A DNA stretch of 64,000 nucleotides from Gremmenia infestans (GCA_032629725.1 JAFEVB010000002.1:806001-870000), one strand, 5' to 3'; positions 21,652 to 33,754 are shown, numbered from the stretch's first letter. Numbers and translations: made by a program. Notes: a model not told the origin generated them from the sequence alone.

Positions 21652-24645
21652 TTAGATCTGACTCCTCCGCCTCTGCCTCAAGACATCATCAACGCCGCTC
21701 TGGACTTGCCGTGGGGTACTGATCGTAGCCCTAAGCTTTTCACTTCTCTGCCTTCTCCTCTTCTCGCTGAGTCTTCGCTTCATCCCACTCCATCCAACAT
21801 ATTCAACGCGGACTCCAAGACCCGGAATGGTATGGAATCTCCTACCACCATTTCCATTCTTGAAACCATGTCCAAAGGTTCCCTCGGGCACCTCTACATA
21901 CTGCCTTCTATCATAAGCCTCCCGCCTCAAGCTAAAATTACTTCTCTGTTTCACAACCCTCAAATCACCACTGGAGCCCCTCCGCATCTCCCTCCGATCC
22001 ATAGAATACGGTTGATGTTCAAAGTCATCTTGAATCGGCAAAATAGCGAAAGTACGCTTAAGTTTCCCACTTAAGCTCCGCTTCGGCGGACTCGGTCTGT
22101 TATCAATCATCGGATAACCACCTACAAGTTCATCGTCCGCGAAATCATTGTCCAGATCATCCCAGAAATGAGATGGCCGCCAGAAAGGATGCAATTTGCT
22201 ACCATCTGCGGGTTGGTCGACTACCGAAGGATAGGTAGTAATTGCATTGCCTTGTGCATGTTGGGTGGCTTCATTGGCTAAATCCTTTCGCCGACCGCTC
22301 AATGACAGTGTGCGTTTCAGTAGACCGGGGCGATGATTAATTGTCGATTCTGAGTTGCGTCGGTTGCTGAAAGCTCGGCGGACAAGTGACAGTCCTCGCT
22401 TAGGCTTACTATCGGAACTAACAGGTGGCTCATCCAGAGTATAGCCCAGCTGACGATCTTCCTCTTGCCCTGGTGTAAGTACAACTGGTGTTGGCGGGAT
22501 AAAAGCAATTTTCGGGGGCTCCGGAGGCGCACGAGGGTTTCGGAGCGGTGAATCAACTTCATCCATTCGATGAATTGGCTGACGAGGTGTGGCGGGGCCG
22601 GTGTCTCTGTCATTGAGCGTCATCGTAGGCGGTTCAGGCTCGGCAGCTCCAATCGACTTGGAAGCCGACGAAGATGATTCAGGGGGCGCAGTCTGTTGAA
22701 CAACGAGTACCGACTTGTTCTGATGAGGGAAGATGCTAACAGCCATTGCGTTTGAAACTTCCACAGATGTGCCTGCAGTCTCATATGATACCTGGGAAAA
22801 CGGGGTGACCTGTGTTGATAGTCGATTGCCAAAGAAAGGATCTCCGTTGTGATCGACGTTCAGCCGAGTAGGACTTAACAGATCTTTTTGTGAACCAGCT
22901 ATGTGGAGTTGCATAGGCTCTGGCGGCTCGTGCTTCTTTGCTTGGATCATATTGTGAGCTTTTAGGCTTTCGGCCGTCAAAGATCCAGCTCTAGAAGTGT
23001 TTCGGCTTGTTGGGGCAGACAGAGACGATCTCCTAGCTGGGATATTGGGTGGAAAGTCGATTGTACGAATTGACTCTCTGTCCCCAGCGGATTCGGACAT
23101 GGTCCTCTTACGGGGCGCTACAGAATCCAAATATCCCGGTCCGTTGAACTTCGATGATTGCGATAAAGGCGCCGAGGTAAGCGAGTTGCTTCGTTTGCTC
23201 TTGTAACTGCTAGTGGATCGCAAAGATTGTTCCTTTGAGGACTTTGCGGATGAGCGTCGCTCTGGAATGACAACCACAGGAATCCCTCCACTCTTCAGGA
23301 CTTCTCGGCGAGATCTCCCACTTGACGATGCCGTACTGACTGTCACGTTGGAAGCCAGGCTTCGATGCCGTGTCTCGGGGATCTTGCCAGCCGAGTGATG
23401 TAATCGATGTCTTGAATCACGGCGCAATTCACTCGACAGCGACGTGGACACTATAGAGTTTGGGGTTGAGCTCAGTGTCGACTGGTCAGAACTGAAGTCC
23501 CTCAAGCCAAGTTGCTTTTTCGTATGTCTTAGGGTCTTCCGCCGTGTTGGTGGCGCGTCGACCACGATTGCTTCAACAACCGCCGAGGTCCCTGAGCGTC
23601 CAGACATAGCTGAGAATCTTCTGATGTCTGGGGTTTTAGGCGATTCTATATCTCTTCTGACCAAAGGCGACGACGTGGCACGTTTCGTCTCTTTAGGTAT
23701 CCGATCTGCTTCTCTTTCTAATCGATGGCGAGCGATTTTCTCATGTAGAGGCAGAGTTCGAACGACTTTCGTAGCGTTTGTGGGCGACACGAGATCGTCT
23801 TCGATGACTTCTTCGTTGGCCTCCTCTGTAAACATATGTAGTCGTCGTCCAGGCCTTTTGCGTACTGTTACATTCCGCATGAGATTATGATCCCATTCCC
23901 GTTCCACTTCACCTGTTTCAGATCCCCATTCCCCGTCAAAGACATTAAATTCCGGCTGTGGGGATTCTGCCCGAGGTGTGGTTGTTCCTTCGTTGTCCGA
24001 CTCGAGTCCCAACCCCAAACCCACTTCTTTTCGTTTATGCGGTTTTCCTATAAATTGTGAGACTTCCAACGCGGGCTGCCTTACGGATGCTAGACCTGGC
24101 CGGACTGTAGAGACTTCATCTTCGTCCGAAGAATAAGGATTCTCTGGGGCAGTCTTGAAAGAGTCTGTGCGCGATGAGGGGTATCGATCGCTCGCTGGGG
24201 GTCGAAATGCTAAAGGCATAGCCCGTGGAGGGGTCACATCTGGAGTTGGCGGGCTTTTTTGATTTGGTGGAGTGCTAGGAATAGATGGAATATTTCCAGA
24301 GTTCTCGGAAGATGTCACATCGTATCTTGAGGCGTTGATTGAATGGCTTCCCGATGACTGACGAGAGTGAGGCGGCGATGGCAGACCTCCAATCTTCTTA
24401 GACGCATGTTTCAGGGTATGCGGACTCGATGTAGCTGAACTGGGTATCGATGGTATTCCTGCGTCTATTACGAGGTCTCGCGATTTCGGTGCAGGTGTCG
24501 AAGGGTAGAGTTCAGGAAGACGCTCTTGTCGAGGATGAGGTAGGGCTTTGTGTTTTCGGAGTAGCTGGACTCCGTTCGGAGCATCAAAAGAGCTCCCCAG
24601 CTCTAGTGCCGGCATCCTGAGCCAGTTTGTGTGTGAGAGGAGCAT
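21652..24645 (-). CDS. Large disordered Ser/Arg/Pro-rich protein, unknown function
   Basis: Single exon of 997 residues; an alternative in-frame start eleven codons in (complement of 24613-24615, MPALELG) could be the real one. Not recognised. Composition is Ser, Arg, Pro and Thr, with many SP/TP sites and RRxS-like sites that suggest phosphorylation. There are no membrane segments, no signal peptide and no enzyme motifs. Ordered-looking islands occur at the N-terminus (GVQLLRKHKALPHPRQERLP) and especially the C-terminal ~90 residues (VPEGTFGHGFKNGNG, FHTIPGLGVRVEYVGW), which end in a very basic stretch (KRRLSEKRRRQRSEK), a plausible nuclear signal or nucleic-acid/membrane contact. The long uninterrupted frame and codon regularity support a real gene. 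Confidence 0.8.
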   Translation of the reverse strand: MLLSHTNWLRMPALELGSSFDAPNGVQLLRKHKALPHPRQERLPELYPSTPAPKSRDLVIDAGIPSIPSSATSSPHTLKHASKKIGGLPSPPHSRQSSGSHSINASRYDVTSSENSGNIPSIPSTPPNQKSPPTPDVTPPRAMPLAFRPPASDRYPSSRTDSFKTAPENPYSSDEDEVSTVRPGLASVRQPALEVSQFIGKPHKRKEVGLGLGLESDNEGTTTPRAESPQPEFNVFDGEWGSETGEVEREWDHNLMRNVTVRKRPGRRLHMFTEEANEEVIEDDLVSPTNATKVVRTLPLHEKIARHRLEREADRIPKETKRATSSPLVRRDIESPKTPDIRRFSAMSGRSGTSAVVEAIVVDAPPTRRKTLRHTKKQLGLRDFSSDQSTLSSTPNSIVSTSLSSELRRDSRHRLHHSAGKIPETRHRSLASNVTVSTASSSGRSRREVLKSGGIPVVVIPERRSSAKSSKEQSLRSTSSYKSKRSNSLTSAPLSQSSKFNGPGYLDSVAPRKRTMSESAGDRESIRTIDFPPNIPARRSSLSAPTSRNTSRAGSLTAESLKAHNMIQAKKHEPPEPMQLHIAGSQKDLLSPTRLNVDHNGDPFFGNRLSTQVTPFSQVSYETAGTSVEVSNAMAVSIFPHQNKSVLVVQQTAPPESSSSASKSIGAAEPEPPTMTLNDRDTGPATPRQPIHRMDEVDSPLRNPRAPPEPPKIAFIPPTPVVLTPGQEEDRQLGYTLDEPPVSSDSKPKRGLSLVRRAFSNRRNSESTINHRPGLLKRTLSLSGRRKDLANEATQHAQGNAITTYPSVVDQPADGSKLHPFWRPSHFWDDLDNDFADDELVGGYPMIDNRPSPPKRSLSGKLKRTFAILPIQDDFEHQPYSMDRREMRRGSSGDLRVVKQRSNFSLRREAYDRRQYVEVPEGTFGHGFKNGNGGRRFHTIPGLGVRVEYVGWSGMKRRLSEKRRRQRSEKLRATISTPRQVQSGVDDVLRQRRRSQI

Positions 24646-26365
24646 TCACGTCGAAGGAACGTGAAATATTGGGGTAAAATTATTGCTTGATCGTTTCTCT
24701 TGTCACCGAGCGGTCGTCGAACTCGCTTTTAACAGGTCACCACTTCTCATAGCGATACAACGGCAGCCTACATGAGATCTTATCGATAGGAATTTGCCTC
24801 GTGGCTCGCGATCGCAGGTATCGCAGAATATTTGGTGGAGAACGAGGGTCCTGGGAGTTGCAAAAGGAGCGTGGTACGAAAAGCAGACCAGGGAGAAAAA
24901 AGGAAGAAGTGGCGCTCGCGGCGAAATATGTCTCAATCAAGAATGGTTTTCGGGTGTTCAGGGCATTCGGTCGTCGTCGTCGTCTGTGGTCTTAGCAGTC
25001 TGCACCCAGCCTCTCGCGGTCTCTCAAGTCCTGTTGGTGTCGAGTACACCGCTATGGGGACGGATGGCGAGGATATAATCGTCGCTGACGGGGATTTACA
25101 GGTAAAGCGACGACCCTGTGTTTGGTGTCTCTGTTTCTGTCTGTCGATGTCGTTGGGAGGAGTAATAAGAGTTAGGGTGGTGGTGGTGGTGAGTTGCGCA
25201 GCGCAAAAGCGGGAGGAGGTATTGACGTCTGATTGGCGGTGGTGGTTTCCTTGCACCAAGTACTGTACGCGCTACTCGTACGGAGTCGTACTACGAAGGT
25301 ACACTATGAGTACGCTGATTTGTGCGTGCAACTGCGACTATGAGGTCTGGCCTGTTAAAGAATCGGCATAAACCCTCGAATCAGATGCCACATTTACAGA
25401 GGGAGGGGAGGCAGTGGGAGCGGAAGTGAAAGTTAGGGAGTAGGAAAGGAATAGGCATTGCTGCACGAAACGTAGGTATGCTGCATTCACAGTCTTGCGG
25501 GCGGGCACAACGTTACGAGTCTTGAGGATGAATGCGATGGTTCTTTTCTGCATCATTTCTGCCCGAAGCATCACGCTGCACAAGATAAATCGGGGAGGTT
25601 GGAGTCTGTCTGGCCCAGCTGGGAAGGAGCGGCCCTATTCAGCGAATCACGGACCTGCGCTGCCTGAAACCGGATTGCTTCCGAGCATCTTCTCTTTTGA
25701 AGCTCGTCGTCGTCGTTGGTCAGACGGTTACGGGTGATCTGGTGATTCAGCCTGCATGTTTCTAGAGGCATATCACGTGCATGTCAATAGGGGGGTAAGG
25801 TGCCTTAAAGTTAGGGTCTGATCTCAGGCACAAAGTTTCCCCATTCTCCTATCTTACCTTACCTACCTAGTCTAGGTACATGGATGATAAAGCTTCCCCT
25901 CCCCTCCACGTCTTATCGTACAATTACCTCATCGGCGGCAGCTCCCCCTGTTCTAGTGACATTGTTCGATTACATCTACATTACCAAATTCCTAGTACCA
26001 ATTAGATACTAGTAGCAGCTCTTCCTCTCTTCCATCCATTAATATTCCAATTATTCACCGCCTATGTCTTGTTACGCCATAATATACCCCTCCAAATTGT
26101 TTATCTCCTCCGATCCTACTCCAAGGCCAGTAATGTTGCCTCTTAGTCTTCTTTCTCCTAGGCCATTTACCTAACAACATTATTCCGAGCCCGCCAGAGC
26201 ATAATCTCAGGTAATATTTCCAGGTCCGAGATAGCACATCCGTCAGATCAGCTTCTGTAGGATAAGCTAGATGCATTGAAGCACTGCCAGCGCAGCACCT
26301 TCATAAGGGTCCTGACCCTCACCTGGAATATTTCCTCTTCTTCATTCTCTCAATTACTCCCAGTC
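24646..26365. other. Divergent intergenic region of 1.7 kb
   Basis: Lies between the start of the 997-residue protein gene (minus) and the agmatinase start (plus). It includes GT/GTC-rich pieces (24960-25200) and a CTACCTTACCTACCTAGTCTAGG string around 25853-25876. Several overlapping open frames at 24800-25370 are low-complexity and mutually shadowing. No supported gene. Confidence 0.4.
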
Positions 26366-27857
26366 ATGTTGACTAACATACTCGCCCTCGCCATCTTGGC
26401 AACCCATGCACTTGCACACGGTGATCATGAACATCAAGTTCCAATTGCCGGTCCCCATAAAGCCCTTTGGTACAATACTCTTCCCGGTGATGGCGGAACC
26501 CAGGTAGGTCAACTTAGTCTATATATCCACAAAGGGCGTATATTGACTGTAGAAAGGCCGATTCGGTCTTCTCTGGTATCTCGACTTTCGGTCGCCTGCC
26601 ATATTTTCCGTGTCTGGCTTCGGATGAAGCAAAATATGATATTGCCTTCATCGGTACGTCGCAAGATACATATACTATCTTCGGACCATCAGGATGTTAC
26701 CGCTAAGATAACTCGCAGGTGCTCCCTTTGACACCGGAACGTCTTACCGGCCGGGCGCGCGCTTCGGACCTTCAGGAATCCGTCAAGGTTCTCGCCGGCT
26801 CAATCTATAGTCAGTACTCCAGCAGCACAAACGCTGATTACCTTTGTTGCAATCACAGGCTCACGCAGAGTCGGATTTAGCGGAGGCTATAATGTCCCAT
26901 TAGCCACCAACCCCTTCAATTCATGGGCAACAGTCTTGGACTGTGGAGATATCCCGGTCACATCGTAAGCTCTGTTCTACACTTGGAAGCAAGCCTACTG
27001 ATCTCGATTTGGCAGATACGACAACACTTGGGCGCTCCACCAAATCGAAGAAGGACACAATGCTATCCTGAGCCGCGCCCCTGCTACGGACGCAAATAAG
27101 AAAGGTCCAGCAAAAAACGGGAAAACACTTCCTCGAGTCATCACACTTGGTGGTGACCACACCATTACTCTACCACTCCTACGTTCCATCAACCGCGCTT
27201 ACGGTCCGATCTCTGTGATCCACTTCGATTCACATCTTGATACATGGAAGCCAAAGGTCTTTGGTGGCTCACCAAGCAAGGTTGCTAGCATCAACCATGG
27301 CACGTACTTTTACCATGCTGCGCAAGAAGGCTTGCTCGCGAATGACAGCAACATCCACGCTGGGATTAGAACGACTCTGAGCGGCATGAGCGATTATGAG
27401 AATGATGGGTACTGTGGATTTGAAATTGTGGAAGCAAGAGAGATTGACACGATTGGCATGGATGGCATAATTAAGAAGATCCATGAGCGCGTTGGCACTA
27501 CCAAGCCAGTCTATCTCAGTATTGATATCGATACGCTTGACCCAGCATGTAAGATTCCTCATCTCCCCGTAAATTCTCGGCTAATGGCCTCAAGTCGCGC
27601 CTGCGACTGGTACACCAGAGACTGGAGGATGGTCGACGCGTGAGCTTCGTACCATCCTTCGAGGCTTAGAAGGGATCAACTTGATCGCAGCAGACATTGT
27701 CGAAGTCGCGCCGGCATACGATACCAATGCCGAACACACAACTATGGCTGCGGCAGATGCTCTGTATGAGGTCATGAGCTTGATGGTCAAAAAGGGCCCG
27801 TTGAGTGAGATGATGAAGAGCGAGGAGGTGGAGTCTATTGAGAAGGATGAGATGTAG
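26366..27857 (+). CDS. Secreted agmatinase / ureohydrolase
   Basis: Six exons: 26366-26503, 26557-26653, 26719-26809, 26881-26964, 27016-27548 and 27595-27857; 401 residues. Signal peptide at about 1-18 (MLTNILALAILATHALA) followed by HGDHEHQ. All ureohydrolase Mn2+ ligands are present: GGDHT (H185), DSHLD (D208, H210, D212) and SIDIDTLDPAFAP (D307, D309). GAPFDTGTSYRPGARFGPSG and GIRQGSRR fit agmatinase rather than arginase. Expected reaction: agmatine + water to putrescine + urea, here in the secretory path or outside the cell. Intron 1 has two AGs four bases apart (26552 and 26556); only the distal one keeps frame. In intron 3 the acceptor must be TTTAG at 26880, giving RRLNLYGGYNVPL; nearer AGs give stops. 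Confidence 0.92.
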
Positions 27858-28835
27858 GTTCAACAAAAGATATGATGAGAATATGAACAGCGAGCGCTAT
27901 GAAAGATGTTACGCTCGAGATTTTGAGTACCGCGAGATGTTGTAGTGGGAAAATGGATGAAGCATAGATATCGAAGGAAGCAGCTAGCAAAATTACCTTT
28001 CCTCCCCTGTCCCGTCCAACCAATCACATGATTCCACGGACTCCCGAATTTTACAATTTATCCCCGAACTGAATCGCGACTTCTCTACCATGGTATTTTG
28101 AGTTGATTTTCATTATGCACCCCAGGTCTTTTCCTTTGGAGAAAGTCTTTGGAGAAAGTCAAATGAAGGGAATGGAATGTAAATTCAAGGGCGACTGTGC
28201 TACCATGCTCGTACTCGTAGTAAACAGAAAAAGCGGCACTGAATTCATAGCACATTCAAAAGCTGCCTCATCAAATGCCGCTTTTCTTTTCTTTTTTTAA
28301 ACCACCACGAGCCGTGTTCTAAAAGAGCAAGAAATCGCCGGCTAGAGACTCAGCTCCCCGTCGCCGTTGCCTTTCTTATTGGCCCGCTCAACGCCCGCTC
28401 GACCTGACCTGAGCGACATACGGTAAGGTTACCAAGGTAAAGCCTGACTGCGCCACGATAAGTGCGGGAATGCTCGAGCTCTAAACCAACAGCCCAGCCA
28501 ACTTGGTGCATGCTGCACTGCTGCGGACTGCGGTAGGTTTTTGGCCGCACAAACAAACAGGACAACTGTTTCCCTCCATAGGCCATGGTATTAGCATAGC
28601 ATGGGCATGGGCATGGGCCACGCCTGTCAGCTTGTTTGTGTCTTGCTCCCTTTTCTCTTTTTTCATGTTTGTTTGCTTGCTGTCTCCTGTCTCTCTTCAC
28701 ATCAATTTCCCTGCTGTAAGTCATTAGCTATCGCGACGGGCTCGTCGTCGAGACTTTGTGCACTTCTCATGGTCTAGCTTTTGCTTCGGTATCTGCCTGC
28801 GCAATCCAGTCGGGCTCCGGCTTCCAGGCTCAACC
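27858..28835. other. Intergenic region
   Basis: About 1 kb without supported genes. An in-frame upstream ATG at about 28758 could extend the next gene by 26 residues but has weaker context. Confidence 0.4.
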
Positions 28836-29516
28836 ATGCCGGCGAACGATTTCAGTCAGCCTTCAACACCGTCCGCCTACGGCTTGGTTACGGAAACTGT
28901 TACCATGGAAGTGCCATCACCTACTACGCCGAATTGGAACCACCAAGCCAAGGAGACCGACTCGGCATCACCCACATATGGCCCACCACCTACAAATACA
29001 TCTTTTGCCCCCAATGCCAGCGCGTCTGCAGAGTCCCAAATGTTGTGGGATAGAGTGACCCATGGAGCCAGAATCGCGATCGTCCTAGCCGCCGTACTCG
29101 GTATCATTCTGGTCGTAGTCTTTTCCATGTGGTTCTGCTGTAATTGCTGCGGACGTCGAAAGAAGAGAAGGTCTCAGGACAGGGCTGCGGAGAACGAGGT
29201 ATTACCGATGCATACGATACAGGATAGAAGAGTGGAGGAAGCGGTTGCGACGGGCAGGCCGGGCGGCGATGCTCCTCCGAGTTATGAGGAAGTTGTAGCA
29301 CCGCAACATCGGCGACTTGCAGGCGGGATCCCAAATATCAATACGACGAGTGAGGAGGACGACGCAGTTGTGTCAGATGGAAAGACGCCTTTGAGCGAAA
29401 TACCATTTGAGGATGTGGTGCTGGACCATGTTAGCTCGCAAAGCTCGGGAAGCAGGACGTTCGAGCAGATGCATCACGGTGCTGGAGGGAATACTCGGGG
29501 CCATACGAACACATGA
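28836..29516 (+). CDS. Single-pass membrane protein with PPxY motif
   Basis: Intronless, 226 residues from the ATG at 28836 (context CAACCATGCC, A at -3). Layout: a Pro/Ser/Thr-rich N-terminal part with sequons (1-75); one hydrophobic helix at about 79-100 (ARIAIVLAAVLGIILVVVFS); a cysteine cluster CCNCC and a basic GRRKKRR stop-transfer, which put the C-terminus in the cytosol; then an acidic/Ser tail with APPSYEEV at about 146-153. PPxY is the ligand of WW domains in Rsp5/Nedd4-family ubiquitin ligases, so this may be a membrane adaptor for ubiquitin sorting, or simply a target of it. The family is not otherwise recognised. The Cys cluster is a candidate palmitoylation site. Confidence 0.8.
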   Translation: MPANDFSQPSTPSAYGLVTETVTMEVPSPTTPNWNHQAKETDSASPTYGPPPTNTSFAPNASASAESQMLWDRVTHGARIAIVLAAVLGIILVVVFSMWFCCNCCGRRKKRRSQDRAAENEVLPMHTIQDRRVEEAVATGRPGGDAPPSYEEVVAPQHRRLAGGIPNINTTSEEDDAVVSDGKTPLSEIPFEDVVLDHVSSQSSGSRTFEQMHHGAGGNTRGHTNT

Positions 29517-30617
29517 AGAAAGGGCATATTTATGAGCAGAAGGGGACTCTCGAACCAGCAGCCGGGGATTTCTTGATCAAACAACCACTAGAGACAGGTG
29601 CTCCACCGAAGTGGCCAAGCATCCCTCCGATTCAATGGTGTACGATTATAGTTGAGCATGCCAATATCAACCGGATTATAACGGGGGTTTTGGGGTGGTC
29701 GTCGTCTCAGGCTACCGTCGAAATGGTAGACCATCTTCGACTTAACCCTCCCCTTTACAGGACAGCATACAGATGGGAGTCGGGGTCGGGGTGGCTACGA
29801 TAATGGCATGGGAGAAGTAAAGACATTCTCAATTCGAGGATTTGGTCTAAAATAATGGTAGAAGAACCACTAATCTAATATTATCATACATGAACCACCT
29901 GCCTTTATTGACAGAACTTACCCAGCCAATCGGCAGTACGGTTTCATGCTGCAGCCAACACATCAGGGGCTATCCAACAACCACCTCGTCGGGTCGATTT
30001 TAGTGCATTGATTGCACACTCCAGGGAAGTATAGTCGAAAGTCGATACCGTCCGTACTGGTAGATCAGATATCTGGGCCCAATTCCGAGTACGAAGTACG
30101 ACCAAACAGAACGTGCCATGCGCCATGCCGGGTATCGATATTTCCCCCGTCAGCCAAAACGCGTCATCACGGTTCAAGCCTCATCTAATCAAAAGAAAGT
30201 CTTCGAATTTGAAGCCCCCTTCATATGAACACCAAGTCTCAACTACACACATCCCAAGCCAGGAACCGGACAGCTCAAATTTGGAGTTCCGCCCCGTCCA
30301 AAATTATATCCCCATGTTTCGGCAGCACTTTCCTTTTCAAGCGAGATCTGCGACCCATCTAAGAAGGTACCTAAGGTTCTTCACCCCGCAAGTCAATCTC
30401 CCTATCGCATCCTGACACTAAGTTTCTTCTGTGGCCGAGGTCGTACCCGACTTCAGATAAGAGTATTGACGTGTGCCTGCATGCTACATCGTAGTTCAGC
30501 TGCACGTTTAGATTATGATGTTACATGGGTACAGTATTTCTTAGATTTCTACTTTATCTACGTGCTTTCCATGTGCCTCTCTCCTCTATGTGCTTGTTCT
30601 GATGTCCTCCTCTCGCA
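29517..30617. other. Intergenic region
   Basis: About 1.1 kb, no supported gene; promoter of the amine oxidase presumably at its right end. Confidence 0.4.
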
Positions 30618-32459
30618 ATGTTTAAATATATCCTACCAAGGGTCGTGCTTCTTCTCTCTCTGTTTCGGACTGTGATAGCCTTACCTGCTTATTCCCGTAA
30701 TACCCAGAACTCAACATGTACAAAGGCGAAAGTTGCTGTACTAGGGGCCGGCATGGCAGGAATAGCAGCCGCGCAGTCATTGCATAATGCTTCAATTTCA
30801 GACTTTGTGATTATTGATGTGAACTCGTACATCGGCGGACGAGTGGCACACACAACCTTTGGAACAAACCCCTTGACTAAGCAGCCTTACACTGTTGAAC
30901 TCGGCGCAAATTGGGTACAAGGCCTTGTCTCTGACGGTGGGCCAGAAAACCCCATCTGGACACTGGCGAAGAAGTGGGGGTTAGAGAATACATATTCAAA
31001 CTACAGTTCTATTCAAACGTATGACCAGGACGGATCCGCAGATTTTGCGGAGCTGTTGGACGATTTCGAGGATGCTTATAGCACTGTGGAACAAGATGCT
31101 GGAAGGATATTGACTCAAAATCTGCAGGATAGAACGATGAGGACTGGGCTGAGTATTGCGGATTGGAAGCCGAAGAAGGACATGCAGATGCAAGCTGCCG
31201 AGTGGTGGGAGTTCGATTGGGAGTATGCTTATAGCCCGGACCAAAGTTCGCAGACATGGGCTATTGTGGTATGTTATACATAAAGAAGATGGAGGGGGAA
31301 AAAATGCTGATGAAGCCACAGAACTACAACACAACCTTCTACCAATTCTCCGGTGACAACAATTACGTCTTCGATCAGCGCGGGTTTAACTATTTCATCG
31401 AGTCAGAAGCCTACACCTTCCTCCATCCCAACGACACGCGTCTCCTTCTCAACACAAACATCACCTCAATCATCTACTCCGACTCCGGTGTAACAATCAC
31501 CAACGCCGACGGCTCCTGCATCCACGCCGACTACGCAATCTGCACTTTTTCTCTCGGCGTCCTCCAAAACGACGTTGTGGACTTCCAACCCGCTCTCCCA
31601 GCATGGAAACAAACCGGGATAGAAGGCATGCAAATGGGCACCTACACCAAGATCTTCTTCCAATTCCCTCCAGGCCCGGACGGGACTTTCTTCTGGGAAC
31701 ATGGCCCAAACGCTGCTACACAATTCTTCCTGTACGCAGACCCAGTAGAAAGAGGCTGGTACCCCGTCTTCCAGTCCCTTTCCGCGCCAGGCTTTATAGA
31801 AGGTTCTGGCATATTTTTCGTCACAGTTGTATATGCGCAGAGTTACAGAGCCGAACAGCAGGACGATGATGCTACAAAGGCAGAAGTCATGGCTGTGCTA
31901 AAGTAGGCCCTACTCTACCCCTTTCCCCTATCTAAACGTCCGTCTAGAGCTAAAACACTATTCGTAGAAAAATGTTCGGCGCCGATATCCCCAACTCGAT
32001 AGATTTCATGTATCCGCGCTGGAGCACCGAGCCCTGGGCATACGGCAGTTACAGTAATTGGCCGCCGGGGTTGAGCATCGAGACGCATCAAAACCTACGC
32101 GCGAATTTAGGACGGCTTTGGTTCGCGGGGGAGGCTACTAGTGCGGAGTATTATGGGTTTTTGCAAGGTATGTACAGTATCTATCTATCTATCCATCTAT
32201 CTTACTCTCCTTTTCTATTCTGTTGTTTTGAGAATATGGCGTTATTAGTAGGTCGTGCCATGTGCTAATGGTTTGAAAAGGGGCGTATACGGAAGGCCAA
32301 GCTGTAGGAATGACCATTGCAGGGTGCATCGGGGGAAATAAGACGGATTGTGGAAGTGAGCTGAGCTATCGGACTGTAAAGGGTTGTACGACGAGTGAGA
32401 GGCAATTGACGGAGGAGAATGGGTGGTTCGTGTCTAGTATGGATACCTTTGGCTTTTAG
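30618..32459 (+). CDS. Secreted FAD polyamine oxidase (plant-PAO-like)
   Basis: Exons 30618-31268, 31322-31902, 31968-32167 and 32281-32459; 536 residues. A signal peptide (FKYILPRVVLLLSLFRTVIA, about 1-22) precedes the FAD site VLGAGMAGIAAAQSLH and the GG-doublet IGGRVAHT. ELGANWVQG, YTKIFFQFP (with the Lys that is catalytic in maize PAO), FFLYADPVERGWY, the KKMFGADIP segment and the C-terminal GRLWFAGEATSAEYYGFLQGAY follow in the order of the apoplastic plant polyamine oxidases. Expected reaction: oxidative cleavage of spermine/spermidine with H2O2 release outside the cell. It lies 2.8 kb downstream of the secreted agmatinase on the same strand. Intron 3 (32168-32280) contains a TATC microsatellite. 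Confidence 0.92.
32177..32205. repeat. (ATCT)n microsatellite inside an intron
   Basis: About six ATCT units with one ATCC interruption in intron 3 of the polyamine oxidase gene. Confidence 0.85.
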
Positions 32460-33754
32460 GTAATACAGTGATGGGTTGAAGAAACAAATTTGGTGCTTTT
32501 GAGTGTTTTGGGATTGGCAATGCCTCGCGTAGGGGTCAGATAGGTGTGTTGCAGATACACATGCTTTGATTGGGGGTTTTGGGTATCCCGTCTCGAGCTT
32601 CTAGCTACCCTTTTATAACGCTAGAATCCTTGTAGACTCGAAGTCTACAAGCATGAAAACGGAATGTTAGTAATGCATAGTTCAAGCTCGCAAAGGGGGT
32701 AAAGCAAATGGAAAGTCCTCTCATCACTTGACAGAAATTTGTAGGGCGCTGCAACCATGCAACCAGCTGTGTGGACGGCGTGGTTAATAGGAGGTGCTTT
32801 CCTCATCATTGATCAACCACGCAGAAAGCACAAAAATACATCCGATTGGAAATTACATAACATCTTGCTTGAGCAACTTGAACCGGCGTCACGATAGGTG
32901 ACCCCAAGTGGGAAGCAGCATTCACTTCTATGTAACAAAGGCCCCAAAAAGAAAAAGCAAAAAACCGACCTTGCGATTATATGGCTTTTATGACCGGTAA
33001 CTCGAACGTTTCATGTATAGTATTTTAATATATATGGTATTGAATTTCAATGCCGAGGTTTTGCTAATGAAGCGCAATGGCAACAAATCAAGGTGGAATT
33101 TCCTCATCCCGTGACACATTTTTTTTTCCGCTTGAGAGTGCATCCAGGCTTTTGACATAGGGTTCTCGAGCCCAAAGAAGCATGGCGATAAATATATGTA
33201 AAAGGGAATGTAAGAGGGAAGATTTACGTAACTTGCCAGCATTTCAACACATCACGTGCTTTACACACTACCGGTAGTGATGTTGTTACGAGAAGCATTG
33301 CGTTTATCTTTCCGTCCAAGCGTAGAGATAAGCTTCCGTCCAATGTATTCCAAGATTCTGCATACTTCAACTGCACACCGATCCGAGGGCCAATTGTTCA
33401 GTGACAAATCCGCCGTCGCCTTTCGCAGCACTACTGTATGACATCCGGATATCTCTTTGGCGGTGGACGAAAGATTGCGCTCCCATGCAGATCTCCGGCC
33501 GCCACGGTGCAAGTATTTGTTGTTCATTCATGCCTCTATTACGTCTTTATTACCTCGTCCTTTTGGTCCAGTTTTGTCATAGTATGAGATATATCGGTCC
33601 TGTAAGCCCAATTGACAAGGAAATGCTTCATCTCACTCCCATATATCGTTCAATGTCTCAGTAGACTTCACTTGTCGTCCTTATAGTAGGATATCTATCC
33701 CATACCTCCCCTGCCTCTCTACCCCTTACCCCTCTAACCCCCCTCATTGACGCC
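32460..33754. other. Intergenic region
   Basis: About 1.3 kb between the polyamine oxidase and MATE genes. No supported gene; the last 60 bases are a C/T-rich leader. Confidence 0.4.

Noticed and set aside
28758..28835. 26-codon N-terminal extension of the PPxY protein
   Set aside because: In frame, but the ATG at 28836 has better context and the extension is Cys/Phe/Trp-rich with poor continuity into the Pro/Ser-rich region.
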